A DNA stretch of 64,000 bases from Vulcanimicrobiota bacterium (lineage in GTDB: Bacteria; Vulcanimicrobiota; Vulcanimicrobiia; Vulcanimicrobiales; Vulcanimicrobiaceae): contig JAAXCX010000004.1 in the NCBI GenBank assembly GCA_013036105.1, positions 102,375 through 166,374 on the forward strand, in the 5' to 3' direction. Below are positions 53,236-63,002 of the stretch, piece after piece (the stretch's first letter is position 1; the number at the start of each line of letters is the position of its first letter). The notes below the pieces were generated by a model. It saw nothing but the letters and a program-made list of their open reading frames with translations, was not told the origin of the DNA and did no database searches. The translations under genes were made by a program, and so were the position numbers.

Positions 53236-53631
53236 TTGGCCGCAAAAAAACAAACAAAAGCGCGAAAGAAGCGCGAGTTCAAGAACGTCCAGTCGGGCGT
53301 TGCGCACATCCACGCTTCCTTTAACAACACGATCGTCACCATGTCTGATGGACTGGGCAACGTGCTGGCGTGGGCTTCCGCGGGCAATTTGGGATTCAAA
53401 GGGTCAAAGAAATCCACGCCGTTCGCCGCCCAGATGGCGGCCGAAGCCGTCGCGCGTAAAGCGATGGAGCACGGCATGAAATCGACCGAAGTTCTCGTGA
53501 GAGGACCCGGAGCCGGACGCGAGGCCGCGATCCGCTCACTGCAAGCCGCCGGCCTGGAGATTACGCTGATAAAAGACGTTACCCCGATTCCGCACAACGG
53601 CTGCCGCCCGCCCAAACGGCGGAGAGTCTAA
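53236..53631 (+). CDS. rpsK: 30S ribosomal protein S11
   Basis: 131 residues from TTG 53236 (GGAG site, 6-base spacer). [38 protein letters not shown] and [20 protein letters not shown] are typical. First gene after the second interruption of the ribosomal cluster. Confidence 0.97.
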   Translation: MAAKKQTKARKKREFKNVQSGVAHIHASFNNTIVTMSDGLGNVLAWASAGNLGFKGSKKSTPFAAQMAAEAVARKAMEHGMKSTEVLVRGPGAGREAAIRSLQAAGLEITLIKDVTPIPHNGCRPPKRRRV

Positions 53632-53632
53632 T

Positions 53633-54292
53633 ATGTCGCGCTATATCGGACCCGTATGCCGCCTCTGCCGCCGCGAAACCGCGGCCAGTAAAACCGGCGA
53701 AAAGATCAAACTCTTTCTCAAGGGCGACCGCTGCCTTTCTAAAAAATGCGCGGTCGAGCGCCGCGGCACGGCCCCCGGACAGAAAACGCAAGGCAAAGCC
53801 TCGCGTCAAAAGGTTTCCGAGTACGGCCGCCAGCTGCGCGAGAAGCAGAAGATGCGCAGATATTACGGCGTACACGAAACGCAATTTGAGAATTATTTCC
53901 GTGAAGCCGCGCGCATTCCGGGACAAACCGGCCGCACGTTCTTGCAGCTGCTCGAGCGTCGCTTGGACAACGTCGTCTACCGCTTGAACTTGGCGTCGAG
54001 CCGCGCACAAGCGCGCCAGCTCGTTACGCACCGGCACTTCCGCGTCAACGGACGGATGGTCAACATTGCGTCTTACGTCGTGAAAGTCGGCGACGTCATC
54101 ACGATTTCCGACCGCAGCAAGAAATCGCCCATTTTTGAATCGAATTTCGAAGTAGCCAAGAACCGGCGCGCGCCCGAGTGGCTGGAGTGGAGCGATTCGG
54201 ATCAGACAGCCAAAGTCATTGCGCTTCCGGCGCGCGAGCAGATCGATACGCCGGTCGACGAGCAATTGATTGTAGAGTATTACAGCAGATAA
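53633..54292 (+). CDS. rpsD: 30S ribosomal protein S4, zinc-binding type
   Basis: 219 residues. The N-terminus [15 protein letters not shown] with the later CLSKKC gives the C-x2-C ... C-x4-C zinc site of the C+ form. The S4 RNA-binding domain [20 protein letters not shown] is intact. It nucleates 30S assembly. Confidence 0.96.
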   Translation: MSRYIGPVCRLCRRETAASKTGEKIKLFLKGDRCLSKKCAVERRGTAPGQKTQGKASRQKVSEYGRQLREKQKMRRYYGVHETQFENYFREAARIPGQTGRTFLQLLERRLDNVVYRLNLASSRAQARQLVTHRHFRVNGRMVNIASYVVKVGDVITISDRSKKSPIFESNFEVAKNRRAPEWLEWSDSDQTAKVIALPAREQIDTPVDEQLIVEYYSR

Positions 54293-54300
54293 ACCACCAT

Positions 54301-54317
54301 CCGCCCATTTTGGGCGG
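54301..54317 (+). other. Short hairpin between rpsD and rpoA
   Basis: CCGCCCA (54301-54307) and TGGGCGG (54311-54317) with loop TTT, without a following T-run. Probably not a terminator; it could attenuate or stabilise the message ahead of rpoA. Confidence 0.35.
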
Positions 54318-54394
54318 CACCACTCTATACGTACGATCGTAGCGGCGATGAGCCGCTGCGGATAACGCAAGAGCAAAAGGAACAAGAACACATA

Positions 54395-55321
54395 ATGACC
54401 GTTTTGGAAACCCCTCAAGGCGCAAGCATCGACGTCCGCGAGCGCAGGGACAACTACGCGAAGTTCGTGGTCGAGCCGCTCGAGCGTGGCTTCGGCATCA
54501 CGTTGGGCAATGCGCTGCGGCGCATCTTGCTGAGCTCGATTCCTGGCGCCGCCGTCACCTACATGAAGATCGACGGCGTGTTACACGAATTCTCGACCAT
54601 CCCGGGTATCGTCGAAGACACCATCGCCATGATGCTGAACCTCAAAGGCTTGCCGGTGAAGATGAACACCGACGAACCCAAGGTGCTGACGCTGAATGCA
54701 ACCGGGTCCAAGGAAGTTACCGCCGCCGACATCACGCCCGACGCCGACGTCGAAATTCTCGACCCGGGGTATCACATCGCGACGTTATCCTCAAAGTCGG
54801 CGAAGTTGTCGATGGAGATCGGCGTCGAAAAGGGTCGCGGTTATGTCACCGCCGACCGTCAGCGCAACGTCGAGCACATGATCGGACTCATTCCGCTCGA
54901 TTCGATCTTTTCGCCGATTCGTAAAGTCAATTTCAGCGTGGACGACACGCGGGTCGGGCAGAACGTTGACTACGACCGCCTGACGATCGAAATCGATACC
55001 AACGGCTCCGTGACGCCCGACGAAGCTCTCTCGCAAGCGGCGACGATCATGCAGGACCACTTGGATCTGTTCGTCAGCTTCAGCAACGAAGAGCGGGCGC
55101 TGCCGTCAGCCCCCGCGAGCGAATGGGACATTCCGGTGGAATCGCTCAACCTTTCGGTCCGTTCGTTCAACTGTCTCAAACGCGCCGGAATTTCGAAGGT
55201 CTCGGAGCTGCTCGACATGACCGAAGACGAAATCATCAAAATGCGCAACTTCGGAAAGAAGTCGCTCGATGAAATCAAGGCGGTCCTCGAATCCAAAGGG
55301 CTGTCCCTGCGGGAGCAATAG
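54395..55321 (+). CDS. rpoA: RNA polymerase alpha subunit
   Basis: 308 residues. The N-terminal dimerisation domain has FGITLGNALRRILLSSIPGA, and the C-terminal domain, which contacts UP elements and activators, has LNLSVRSFNCLKRAGI and MRNFGKKSLDEIKAVLESKG. ATG 54395 follows AAAAGGAAC. Normal position between rpsD and rplQ. Confidence 0.97.
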   Translation: MTVLETPQGASIDVRERRDNYAKFVVEPLERGFGITLGNALRRILLSSIPGAAVTYMKIDGVLHEFSTIPGIVEDTIAMMLNLKGLPVKMNTDEPKVLTLNATGSKEVTAADITPDADVEILDPGYHIATLSSKSAKLSMEIGVEKGRGYVTADRQRNVEHMIGLIPLDSIFSPIRKVNFSVDDTRVGQNVDYDRLTIEIDTNGSVTPDEALSQAATIMQDHLDLFVSFSNEERALPSAPASEWDIPVESLNLSVRSFNCLKRAGISKVSELLDMTEDEIIKMRNFGKKSLDEIKAVLESKGLSLREQ

Positions 55322-55330
55322 GAAACGATC

Positions 55331-55693
55331 ATGCCGCACCAGATTGCGTATAAACGACTCTCCCGGACCGACGGGCACCGCCGCGCGCTGCTAAGAAATT
55401 TGGCGACGTCATTTTTCAAGCACGGAAAAATTGAAACGACGACGACCAAAGCCAAACAAGTCAGCCGCGTCGTCGAGCGGCTGATCGCCACGGCGGGCCG
55501 CGGCGACGTGCACTCGCGCCGGCAGATCGCCGAATACCTGACCGAACCTGCCGTTGTGAAGAAGCTGGTCGAACAGATCGCACCGGCGCTCAAAGAGCGC
55601 CCCGGGGGCTACACGCGCATCACGAAGACGCGCGTGCGCCCCGGCGACGCCGCGGAGCTCTCGATCCTCGAGTTGATCTCCCCAACACGATAA
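55331..55693 (+). CDS. rplQ: 50S ribosomal protein L17
   Basis: 120 residues with the conserved LSRTDGHRRALLRNLATSFF, KIETTTTKAKQVSRVVERLI and the C-terminal GYTRITKTRVRPGDAAELSI. It starts 9 bases after rpoA and is followed without a terminator by trpD. Confidence 0.96.
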   Translation: MPHQIAYKRLSRTDGHRRALLRNLATSFFKHGKIETTTTKAKQVSRVVERLIATAGRGDVHSRRQIAEYLTEPAVVKKLVEQIAPALKERPGGYTRITKTRVRPGDAAELSILELISPTR

Positions 55694-55716
55694 ACACCAC
55701 CGGCCTCCTCCGGCGC

Positions 55717-56700
55717 TTGGTTGCCGGTGAAGATGTGCGCGAAGCCGATGCCGCCGCGATCGCGGGTGCGATCATGGACGGCGAGACAACGCCGGCGCAA
55801 ACCGCGGCGTTCTTGACGGCACTGGCAGCCAAAGGCGAGACGGCTTCCGAACTGACCGGCACGGCGCGCGCGATGCGCGAACGCAGCCTAAAAGTCGAGC
55901 ACGGCCTGCCGCTGGTCGCCGATGTCGTTGGAAGCGGCGGCGACGGCGCGAACACCATCAACATCTCAACACTCGCGGCGCTGGTCGTGGCCGCCGGCGG
56001 CGTTCCCGTTGCAAAACACGGGAACCGCGCGGCGTCGGGACAATGCGGCAGCGCCGATTTACTGGAAGCCGGCGGGATGAAATTGGACGTCCGCCCAGAG
56101 CGCGCGGCGGGCAGTCTCAAAGAACTCGGATTTACGTTCATGTTTGCCCCGGCTTACCACCCGGCGATGAAGAACGTCGGGCCGGTTAGACGCGAGCTTG
56201 GGATCCGGACAATATTCAATCTGGTCGGACCGCTGACCAATCCCGCGCAAGCGACGCACCTGCTGGTTGGCGTAGCGCGCGCGGATCACGTTCAGATCGT
56301 CGGTGAGGTGCTGCAAGCGCTGGGCGTGCGTGCGGCCGCCGTGGTTCACGCGAGCAGCGGTATCGATGAAATCGGCGGCGAAGGGCCGACCTCCGTGTAC
56401 GAGTTCGGCGATGGTGCGGTCAAACGCTGGACCTTGAATCCTCAAGAGTTCGGCGTAAGCGCGAGCGCGGCCGAGATTCGCGGAGGGCCGGTGGCCGAAT
56501 GCCGCACCGCGTTCGAGGCCATTCTCGCCGGCGAGCGATCGCCTCGCTCCGACGTCGTGGCGCTCAATGCGGCTCTTGCGTTTCGGCTCTGCGGCAAAAC
56601 TGCCGATATAAAAGATGGCATGGAGCTCGCCCGGATCCAACTTTATGAAGGCCGCGCTGCGTCGCTTTTCGCGCGCGCCGCGGAATACTCGCATGGGTGA
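55717..56700 (+). CDS. trpD: Anthranilate phosphoribosyltransferase
   Basis: About 327 residues. It joins anthranilate to PRPP in tryptophan synthesis. GSGGDGANTINISTLAA, KHGNRAASGQCGSADLLEAGG and PVRRELGIRTIFNLVGPLTN are conserved active-site segments. TTG 55717 is the first usual start, but the frame is open upstream and codes for N-T-T-G-L-L-R-R, matching the N-terminal helix of other TrpD proteins. An ATA at 55690, overlapping the rplQ stop, may be the real start. It overlaps trpC by 8 bases. Confidence 0.93.
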   Translation: MVAGEDVREADAAAIAGAIMDGETTPAQTAAFLTALAAKGETASELTGTARAMRERSLKVEHGLPLVADVVGSGGDGANTINISTLAALVVAAGGVPVAKHGNRAASGQCGSADLLEAGGMKLDVRPERAAGSLKELGFTFMFAPAYHPAMKNVGPVRRELGIRTIFNLVGPLTNPAQATHLLVGVARADHVQIVGEVLQALGVRAAAVVHASSGIDEIGGEGPTSVYEFGDGAVKRWTLNPQEFGVSASAAEIRGGPVAECRTAFEAILAGERSPRSDVVALNAALAFRLCGKTADIKDGMELARIQLYEGRAASLFARAAEYSHG

Positions 56701-57502
56701 CATTCTCGGACGAATTTACGATGCCAAGCGCCGGTACGCCGAGCGCGATCAAGCGGCGGAGCCGTACGACCTCGTTCGGCAAAGAGGACTGGCGCGAATG
56801 AATGCGCGCCGGCCTTTCCTTGAAGCTATTCGCGCTTCGCGCGGACCCGCCATCGTCGGCGAGATAAAGCGCGCATCGCCTTCGGCCGGACTCATCGCGC
56901 GCAACTTCGATGCAGCCGCCGTCGCGCGCGCGTACGAGAACGCGGGAGTGGATTGCATCAGCGTCCTAACCGAGGCCGACCATTTTCTCGGCGAACTCGC
57001 TTACCTGGAAATCGCGCGTACACATTCGTCGCGTCCGTTGCTCCGCAAAGATTTTCTCGCCACGCCTTACGAAGTCGCGCAGTCTGCCGCTTACGGCGCC
57101 GATGCGGTTCTGCTCATCGTCGCCGGACTCGAGGACGACACGCTCACGGCATGCATGCGCGAAGCAGCGGAGTACCGGCTCGACGTGCTGGTTGAGGTTC
57201 ACGATAGCGCCGAACTCAAACGCGCGCTGGCGCTGGGGGCCGCTCTGGTCGGAATCAATAATCGCAATTTGCGTACGTTCGAAACCGACCTGGCCGTAAG
57301 CGAGTATCTGCTGCCTGACGTTCCGCAGGGCGTTACGGTCATTAGCGAGAGCGGGATGCGTCACCCCAACGATATTTCCCGGCTGCACGCAGCCGGAGCG
57401 CGCGGCTTTCTCATCGGTGAGGCGCTTATGCGCGCGGACGATCCAGCCGCTTTGGTTGACAGCTTGAAGACCGCGGTGGAAGCGCGCGCGGTTTCCCCTT
57501 GA
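56693..57502 (+). CDS. trpC: Indole-3-glycerol phosphate synthase
   Basis: 269 residues from ATG 56693. GEIKRASPSAGLIARNFDAA carries the catalytic Lys, and LRKDFLATPYEVAQSAAYGA, LVEVHDSAELKRALALGAA and VISESGMRHPND complete the TIM-barrel signature. It closes the indole ring of tryptophan. It overlaps trpD by 8 bases and trpF by 4. Confidence 0.95.
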   Translation: MGDILGRIYDAKRRYAERDQAAEPYDLVRQRGLARMNARRPFLEAIRASRGPAIVGEIKRASPSAGLIARNFDAAAVARAYENAGVDCISVLTEADHFLGELAYLEIARTHSSRPLLRKDFLATPYEVAQSAAYGADAVLLIVAGLEDDTLTACMREAAEYRLDVLVEVHDSAELKRALALGAALVGINNRNLRTFETDLAVSEYLLPDVPQGVTVISESGMRHPNDISRLHAAGARGFLIGEALMRADDPAALVDSLKTAVEARAVSP

Positions 57503-58131
57503 GAACGCGCATAAAGTTTTGCGGATGCACCGATCTGCAGGACGTTATGCTGGCCGTGGAAACCGGGGCCGATGCCATCGGCATGATCTTCGCTCCATCA
57601 GTTCGCCGAATTACGGAAGGTTCGGCCAAACATATCGCCGAGGAACTTCCGCCTTTCATCACGCCGGTCGGCGTCTTCGTGAATCCCTCGCGCGACGACA
57701 TTTCGCGCGCCCGGGCAATTTTTCCCGATCTCGTGATTCAGCTGCACGGCAACGAGTCCCCGAGCTTTGTCTCCTCGATCGACGGACGTGTGATCAAGAC
57801 GATCCATGTGGATACGCAATCACCCGATTCCGCAGCGCTCGAACGCAGCGTCAACGAACACCCGCGCGCTATCGTGCTGTTCGACAGCGCGGCGGCAGGC
57901 CTATCGGGCGGCACGGGCGTCCCCTTTCCGTGGAAGGCGGTCGTGCCTGCTGCTAGGTCGCGCCAGGTCATCGTGGCCGGAGGTTTGACGCCGGAGACGG
58001 TTGCGCAGTGTGTCCAAATTGTTCGTCCTTACGGCGTTGACGTGCGAAGCGGTATCGAAACCTCGGGCCGCAAAGATCGCAACAAGATGCGCGCATTTGT
58101 CAAAGCCGTCAAAGACGCCGATGCAGCCTGA
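57499..58131 (+). CDS. trpF: Phosphoribosylanthranilate isomerase
   Basis: 210 residues from TTG 57499. [12 protein letters not shown] near the start holds the catalytic Cys, and [14 protein letters not shown] and [10 protein letters not shown] at the end complete the phosphate-binding site. It catalyses the Amadori rearrangement between TrpD and TrpC. It overlaps trpC by 4 bases and trpB by 11. Confidence 0.94.
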   Translation: MRTRIKFCGCTDLQDVMLAVETGADAIGMIFAPSVRRITEGSAKHIAEELPPFITPVGVFVNPSRDDISRARAIFPDLVIQLHGNESPSFVSSIDGRVIKTIHVDTQSPDSAALERSVNEHPRAIVLFDSAAAGLSGGTGVPFPWKAVVPAARSRQVIVAGGLTPETVAQCVQIVRPYGVDVRSGIETSGRKDRNKMRAFVKAVKDADAA

Positions 58132-59308
58132 CGCGTTAGGCTACTTTGGCGAGTTCGGCGGGCGGTTCGTACCCGAAGTGCTGGTCGCGGCGCTTTCGGA
58201 GCTCGAGAGGGAAATAGAGTCCGCTTTTGCCGACCCGGCTTTTTGGCGCGAGTACGAATCGGTGCTGGCGGAGTTCGTCGGGCGCCCCTCGCCGGTTTAT
58301 GAGGCGCAGCGGTACGCGGCGGCGGAATCCGAAGCGACGTTCGTCGTGAAACGCGAAGATCTCAACCATACCGGCGCGCACAAGATTAACAACACCGTCG
58401 GGCAAGCGCTGCTCGCGCGGCGCATGGGAAAGAAGCGTCTGATCGCGGAGACCGGCGCCGGACAGCACGGCGTTGCCACCGCGACCGTCGGCGCGAAGTT
58501 CGGAATACCAGTCGATATTTACATGGGCGCCGTCGACGTCGAAAGACAAGCGCTCAACGTCTACATCATGCAATTGCTCGGCGCCACCGTGCATCCCGTT
58601 AGCGGCGGTACGAAAACGCTGAAGGATGCCACGAGCGAGGCGTTCAGAGAGTGGGCGGCGCGAGTGCATGACACGTTTTACGTTATCGGCAGCGTGGTCG
58701 GCGCGCATCCGTATCCCTACATGGTCCGCGAATTTCAAAAAATTATCGGCGTCGAAGCACGCCAGCAATGCCTGGAGCGTTACGGCCGATTGCCGTCGGA
58801 CGTCGTCGCCTGCGTTGGCGGCGGAAGCAACGCGGCCGGCATCTTCGCCGGTTTTCTGAACGATCCGCACGTAAGACTGTGGGGCGTCGAATCCGCCGGC
58901 GAAGGTATTCAAACGGCGCGCACCGCCGCGTCGCTGAATGCGGGTACCGTCGGCGTGTTGCACGGAAGCCGCTCGTACGTGCTCCAAACGGCAGAGGGCC
59001 AAGTCAAGGAAACGCATTCCATCAGCGCGGGTCTCGACTATCCCGGCGTAGGACCCGAGCACGCGTTCCTCAAGGAAAGCGGGCGCGCGACGTACGTGTC
59101 GGTCACCGACGATGAAGCGCTGCATGCGTTTTATGAATTCGCGAAAACGGAAGGTATCATTCCGGCGCTGGAGTCGGCGCATGCGCTGGCATACGCGCGA
59201 ACGCTTGCCGCAAAACGCGGACGCGAAGATCTCATTCTCGTAAATCTGAGCGGCCGCGGCGACAAAGACATCGCGCAGATTCGCGGGCTCGCGCGCCCCG
59301 TACCGTAG
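58121..59308 (+). CDS. trpB: Tryptophan synthase beta subunit
   Basis: 395 residues. It is a PLP enzyme condensing indole with serine. [20 protein letters not shown] contains the PLP Lys, with [14 protein letters not shown] and the phosphate-binding [18 protein letters not shown] 58121 lies inside the trpF 3' end; the frame further upstream is not TrpB-like. Confidence 0.96.
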   Translation: MQPDALGYFGEFGGRFVPEVLVAALSELEREIESAFADPAFWREYESVLAEFVGRPSPVYEAQRYAAAESEATFVVKREDLNHTGAHKINNTVGQALLARRMGKKRLIAETGAGQHGVATATVGAKFGIPVDIYMGAVDVERQALNVYIMQLLGATVHPVSGGTKTLKDATSEAFREWAARVHDTFYVIGSVVGAHPYPYMVREFQKIIGVEARQQCLERYGRLPSDVVACVGGGSNAAGIFAGFLNDPHVRLWGVESAGEGIQTARTAASLNAGTVGVLHGSRSYVLQTAEGQVKETHSISAGLDYPGVGPEHAFLKESGRATYVSVTDDEALHAFYEFAKTEGIIPALESAHALAYARTLAAKRGREDLILVNLSGRGDKDIAQIRGLARPVP

Positions 59309-60082
59309 ATGGCGCTCGAATCAATCTTCAAGCCGGGACGCCTGGCCTTCATTCCGTACCTCATGGCAGGCGATCCCGATCTGGAGACGACGCGTGCGAT
59401 CCTTGCGACCCTTGCTCGCCATGGAGCCGATGCGATCGAACTCGGGATTCCTTACGGCGACCCACTCGCAGATGGCCCGGCAATCGCGGCGGCCGGTGCG
59501 CGCGCCCTTGCCAACGGAATCACGTTGCAGAAAGTGCTCGCGCTTGTAAGCGAGATGCGCGCCTCGCTGCCACCGCTCATTTTGTTCACGTACTACAATC
59601 TGGTGTACCAGTTCGGGTTGCAGCAGTTCGCGCGCGCCGCCGCCGGTGCCGGCGCGGCGGGCGTCATCGTCCCCGACGTATCGCTTGAAGAGATCGAACC
59701 GCTGCGGCTGGCGCTGGGCGCCCACACGATCGACGTACCGCTGCTGGTTGCGCCCTCCACTCCGCCCGACCGCGCCGCGCGCATCGCCGGACAATCCGGG
59801 GGTTTCGTCTACGTCGTTTCGCGTTTGGGCGTGACCGGTGCGGGCACAGCGCCCGACACCAAACTTTTGCGCGCGCAGATCGCAGCGTTGCGAGCCGCGA
59901 CAAAAAAACCGCTGGCCGTTGGTTTCGGGATGAGCACGCGCGCGCAAGTGGACGCCGTTCGGGGAGTCGCGGACGGCGTGATTGTCGGGAGCGCGCTTAT
60001 CGACGCGTATACCGGCGCGCGCGGCGAAGACGCGGCTCGCCGCGTGAGTGCGTTCGTCGATGCTTTAGCGGTGTCTGACTAG
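59309..60082 (+). CDS. trpA: Tryptophan synthase alpha subunit
   Basis: 257 residues directly abutting the trpB stop. The catalytic Glu and Asp are in AIELGIPYGDPLADGPAIAA; GAAGVIVPDVSLEE and GFGMSTRAQVDAV are the barrel loops. It cleaves indole-glycerol phosphate and passes indole to TrpB. Its stop overlaps that of the convergent oxidase gene by 4 bases. trpE and trpG are not in this operon. Confidence 0.95.
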   Translation: MALESIFKPGRLAFIPYLMAGDPDLETTRAILATLARHGADAIELGIPYGDPLADGPAIAAAGARALANGITLQKVLALVSEMRASLPPLILFTYYNLVYQFGLQQFARAAAGAGAAGVIVPDVSLEEIEPLRLALGAHTIDVPLLVAPSTPPDRAARIAGQSGGFVYVVSRLGVTGAGTAPDTKLLRAQIAALRAATKKPLAVGFGMSTRAQVDAVRGVADGVIVGSALIDAYTGARGEDAARRVSAFVDALAVSD

Positions 60083-61278
60083 AGACCAAATTGCTCCGAG
60101 GCGCGCCTCGCGACGTACCTCCCGATAGCGAGTGATGCGGTGGCGGCCGGCGACGGTGCGTTACGAACGTGCATGACGGCGCCCGAGCCTTCGAAGACAA
60201 AGTCATCAACGAGCGTTCCATCTGAGTTCATGGCTTGAGCGCGTACGCCGGATGGACCAGCTCGAACGTTTTCCTTGCGAAGCTTTGGAATGTATCTGCG
60301 CAGCCAGTCGACATAGGCGCTGCGAGAGAGATCGCGGTATAATTCGCCCGCAGCGACTCCGGGATATTTTAGCGCCAGGCGAATGAATCCGGGATAGGCG
60401 AGGGTTTCCAACATTTCGGCGCCGTTTACCGTGCCGAACGTGTAGCCTTCGCGCGCGAACGCGAGTACCGCGTTGGGGCCCAGCCAGACCTCGCCGTTCA
60501 TTCGCGGTGTAAAGTGCGCTCCCAAGAATGGAAAGGCCGGATCAGGCACGGGATAGATGTTTCCTTTAACGAGGTGCCGGCTCTCCGGTGTAAGCACGAG
60601 ATAGTCACCGCGAAACGGCACGATCTTAGGATCGCGGCTGCCGCCGGTCATGTGTGCGAGCCGGTCCGCGCATAAGCCCGCGCAACCAATCAACGTGCGA
60701 GATGTGACGGCACCGTTGCCGGTTTTTATTTCCAGTCGCCCGCCGGTTTGCAAAATCGCGGTGACCGCGTGGTTCGGCAGTATTTCACCTTGCATCGCGC
60801 GGATGTCTTCTGCGAGAGCGGACGCGACGCTTCCGTAATCGACGATCGCTGTGGCGGGCGAAAAAATCGCCTGGATTCCGGCACAATGCGGCTCGCGTTT
60901 GCGGATGCCGGCGCCATCGATCATCTCGAGGCCTTCGACGGCATTGGCGACTCCGCGATCCCACAGCACATTGAGCCGGGGCAGCTCGTCCCCGGTCAAC
61001 GCGACAATAAGTTTTCCGACGGGCCGGACTTCGATGTCCTTGCTGCGGCAGTACGACCGCAGCTCGTGGCGCCCTTCGATGCAGAGCCGCGCCTTGAGCG
61101 ATCCCGGCGCGTAATAAATTCCGGAGTGAATGACGCCGCTATTATGTCCCGTCTGGTGTTTTCCGAGTGTGTCCTCTTTGTCGAGCACGGCCACTCGCAT
61201 TCGGGGGTGCTGCCGCAAGAGCTCGCGGGCGGTTGCCAGCCCGACGATGCCCCCGCCGATAACCGTGACGTCGTACAC
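60079..61278 (-). CDS. lhgO: L-2-hydroxyglutarate oxidase
   Basis: 399 residues from GTG 61278 (GAAGG 8 bases upstream), the usual LhgO length; longer in-frame starts would run into the divergent gene. It has the FAD motif VIGGGIVGLATARELL near the start, KHQTGHNSGVIHSGIYYAPG and the C-terminal VRNAPSPAATASLAIG. The enzyme oxidises L-2-hydroxyglutarate to 2-oxoglutarate at the membrane. It is divergent from the P5C dehydrogenase gene. With glutaryl-CoA dehydrogenase at 33.6 kb it suggests some glutarate/lysine catabolic capacity. Confidence 0.88.
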   Translation of the reverse strand: MYDVTVIGGGIVGLATARELLRQHPRMRVAVLDKEDTLGKHQTGHNSGVIHSGIYYAPGSLKARLCIEGRHELRSYCRSKDIEVRPVGKLIVALTGDELPRLNVLWDRGVANAVEGLEMIDGAGIRKREPHCAGIQAIFSPATAIVDYGSVASALAEDIRAMQGEILPNHAVTAILQTGGRLEIKTGNGAVTSRTLIGCAGLCADRLAHMTGGSRDPKIVPFRGDYLVLTPESRHLVKGNIYPVPDPAFPFLGAHFTPRMNGEVWLGPNAVLAFAREGYTFGTVNGAEMLETLAYPGFIRLALKYPGVAAGELYRDLSRSAYVDWLRRYIPKLRKENVRAGPSGVRAQAMNSDGTLVDDFVFEGSGAVMHVRNAPSPAATASLAIGRYVARRASEQFGL

Positions 61279-61347
61279 GTCCGCGACCTTCGCGCGGGGT
61301 GACGGGGAGCCCGCCCGGAGTCGTAACCGGTCCGCCGCCCTTTGGGT

Positions 61348-61353
61348 TATCAT
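61348..61353 (+). promoter_or_regulatory. -10-like box (TATCAT) ahead of the P5C dehydrogenase gene
   Basis: TATCAT ends 6 bases before ATG 61360, so a transcript from it would be leaderless or nearly so. No convincing -35 box. Confidence 0.3.
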
Positions 61354-61359
61354 GAAGGC

Positions 61360-62931
61360 ATGAGCATGACCGCCGAGCGCATCGCGCCCTTCAAAAACGA
61401 GCCCATTAAAACATACGCCGATCCCGCCGACTCCGCAAAAATGAAAGCGGCCCTTGCGGAGGTGCGCAAAGAATTCGGGAAAGAGTATCCGCTGGTCATC
61501 GACGGCGAACGCTTCACAACGCAGAAGAAGATTGCGTCGCGCAATCCGGCCGATCCGCCGCAGATCATCGGGCAGGTGGCCTCCGCGTCGCTCGAAGACG
61601 CCAACCGCGCGGTCGAAGTCGCCCACCGCAGTTTTCAACCGTGGAAGAGCGCGTCAGCGGATGAACGCGCAGCGGTGCTTTTTAAAGCAGCCGAACTCGT
61701 GCGCGCGCGCCGCGAACGTTACAATGCTTTGCTCGTGTTCGAGGTCGGCAAGAGTTGGATCGAAGCCGACGCCGATACCGCCGAGGCGATCGATTTTCTG
61801 GAGTTTTACGCGCGCGAAGCCCTGCGCTATGCTGAGCCTCAGCCGCTCACGCCAATCGCAGGCGAAGAGAACCAACTGATCTACGTTCCGCTGGGAGTCG
61901 GTATCGTGATTCCGCCGTGGAACTTTGCCTTCGCAATCATGGCGGGCATGGCGGCTGCGGCGGTCGTCACCGGCAATACCGTCGTTCTCAAGCCTTCGAG
62001 CGACAGTGCGGTCATCGCGGCATGGTTTGTCGATCTGATGCACGAGGTCGGATTGCCCAACGGCGTTCTGAATTTCGTGCCCGGAAGCGGCAGCGTCATC
62101 GGCGATGCGCTGGTCGCTCATCCGCTCACGCGTTTCGTCGCGTTCACCGGAAGCAAGGAAGTCGGCCTGCACGTGAACGAGCTGGCTGCTAAACCGCAGC
62201 CGGGACAGCGCTGGATCAAGCGTGTCGTCGCCGAGATGGGCGGTAAGGATTCGATTGTGGTCGCGGCCGATGCGGATGTGGATTCCGCGGTCGAAGGCGT
62301 TGCTGCGTCGGCGTTCGGATTTCAGGGACAGAAGTGTTCGGCCTGCTCGCGAGCCATCGTCGACGCCTCTATCTATGATGAATTCGTCGACAAGCTCAAA
62401 GCGCGTGTGGCGCAAATCACGGTCGGCGATCCGGCCGACAAAGACAATTACATGGGGCCGGTCATCAACGAACGTGCGCTGCAATCGATCGAAAAATATA
62501 TCGAGACCGGTTCGAAGGAAGGCCGGTTGGTTCATGGCGGCAAGCGCGTCGGTGACAAGGGCTATTTTCTAGAGCCGACCGTCATTGCCGACGCGGCGCC
62601 CGACGCAACGATCTCGCAGGAAGAGATCTTCGGTCCGGTGCTGGCCGTCATAAAGGCGAAGGATTTCGACGACGCGCTTGCGATCGCGAACAACACCGAG
62701 TTCGGATTGACCGGCGCGGTCTATACGAAGGATGAGCAAAAGATCGAGCGCGCCAAGAACGAGTTCTTCGTCGGCAACCTTTACTTCAACCGGAAATGCA
62801 CGGGCGCAATGGTCGGCGGCCATCCCTTCGGCGGATTCAACATGTCGGGAACCGACAGCAAAGCCGGCGGAAGCGATTACTTGCTGCTCTTCCTTCAGGC
62901 GAAGACCGTCTCGCGCAAAATCCAGAGGTAG
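61360..62931 (+). CDS. rocA: 1-pyrroline-5-carboxylate dehydrogenase (L-glutamate gamma-semialdehyde dehydrogenase)
   Basis: 523 residues, typical of the RocA/PruA branch. VGIVIPPWNFAFAIMAGM is the NAD-binding start, VAEMGGKDSIVV has the general-base Glu near 292, and FGFQGQKCSACSR holds the catalytic Cys near 326; GHPFGGFNMSGTDSKAGG is characteristic of P5C dehydrogenases. It oxidises glutamate semialdehyde to glutamate in proline breakdown. Start ATG 61360 or ATG 61366. No proline dehydrogenase gene is nearby. A short AT-rich promoter follows for the CGNR gene. Confidence 0.92.
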   Translation: MSMTAERIAPFKNEPIKTYADPADSAKMKAALAEVRKEFGKEYPLVIDGERFTTQKKIASRNPADPPQIIGQVASASLEDANRAVEVAHRSFQPWKSASADERAAVLFKAAELVRARRERYNALLVFEVGKSWIEADADTAEAIDFLEFYAREALRYAEPQPLTPIAGEENQLIYVPLGVGIVIPPWNFAFAIMAGMAAAAVVTGNTVVLKPSSDSAVIAAWFVDLMHEVGLPNGVLNFVPGSGSVIGDALVAHPLTRFVAFTGSKEVGLHVNELAAKPQPGQRWIKRVVAEMGGKDSIVVAADADVDSAVEGVAASAFGFQGQKCSACSRAIVDASIYDEFVDKLKARVAQITVGDPADKDNYMGPVINERALQSIEKYIETGSKEGRLVHGGKRVGDKGYFLEPTVIADAAPDATISQEEIFGPVLAVIKAKDFDDALAIANNTEFGLTGAVYTKDEQKIERAKNEFFVGNLYFNRKCTGAMVGGHPFGGFNMSGTDSKAGGSDYLLLFLQAKTVSRKIQR

Positions 62932-62987
62932 GCTTTAGCGGCGACCGATCCGGCCTTAGGTAACTGGTAAAGACGTTTCGACGGTGA

Positions 62988-62993
62988 TATAAT
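62988..62993 (+). promoter_or_regulatory. -10 box (TATAAT) of the CGNR gene
   Basis: A perfect TATAAT ends 9 bases before ATG 63003, implying a leaderless or near-leaderless transcript. The -35 region (around 62965-62970, TGGTAA) is poor. Confidence 0.5.
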
Positions 62994-63002
62994 TTGCGGA
63001 CA

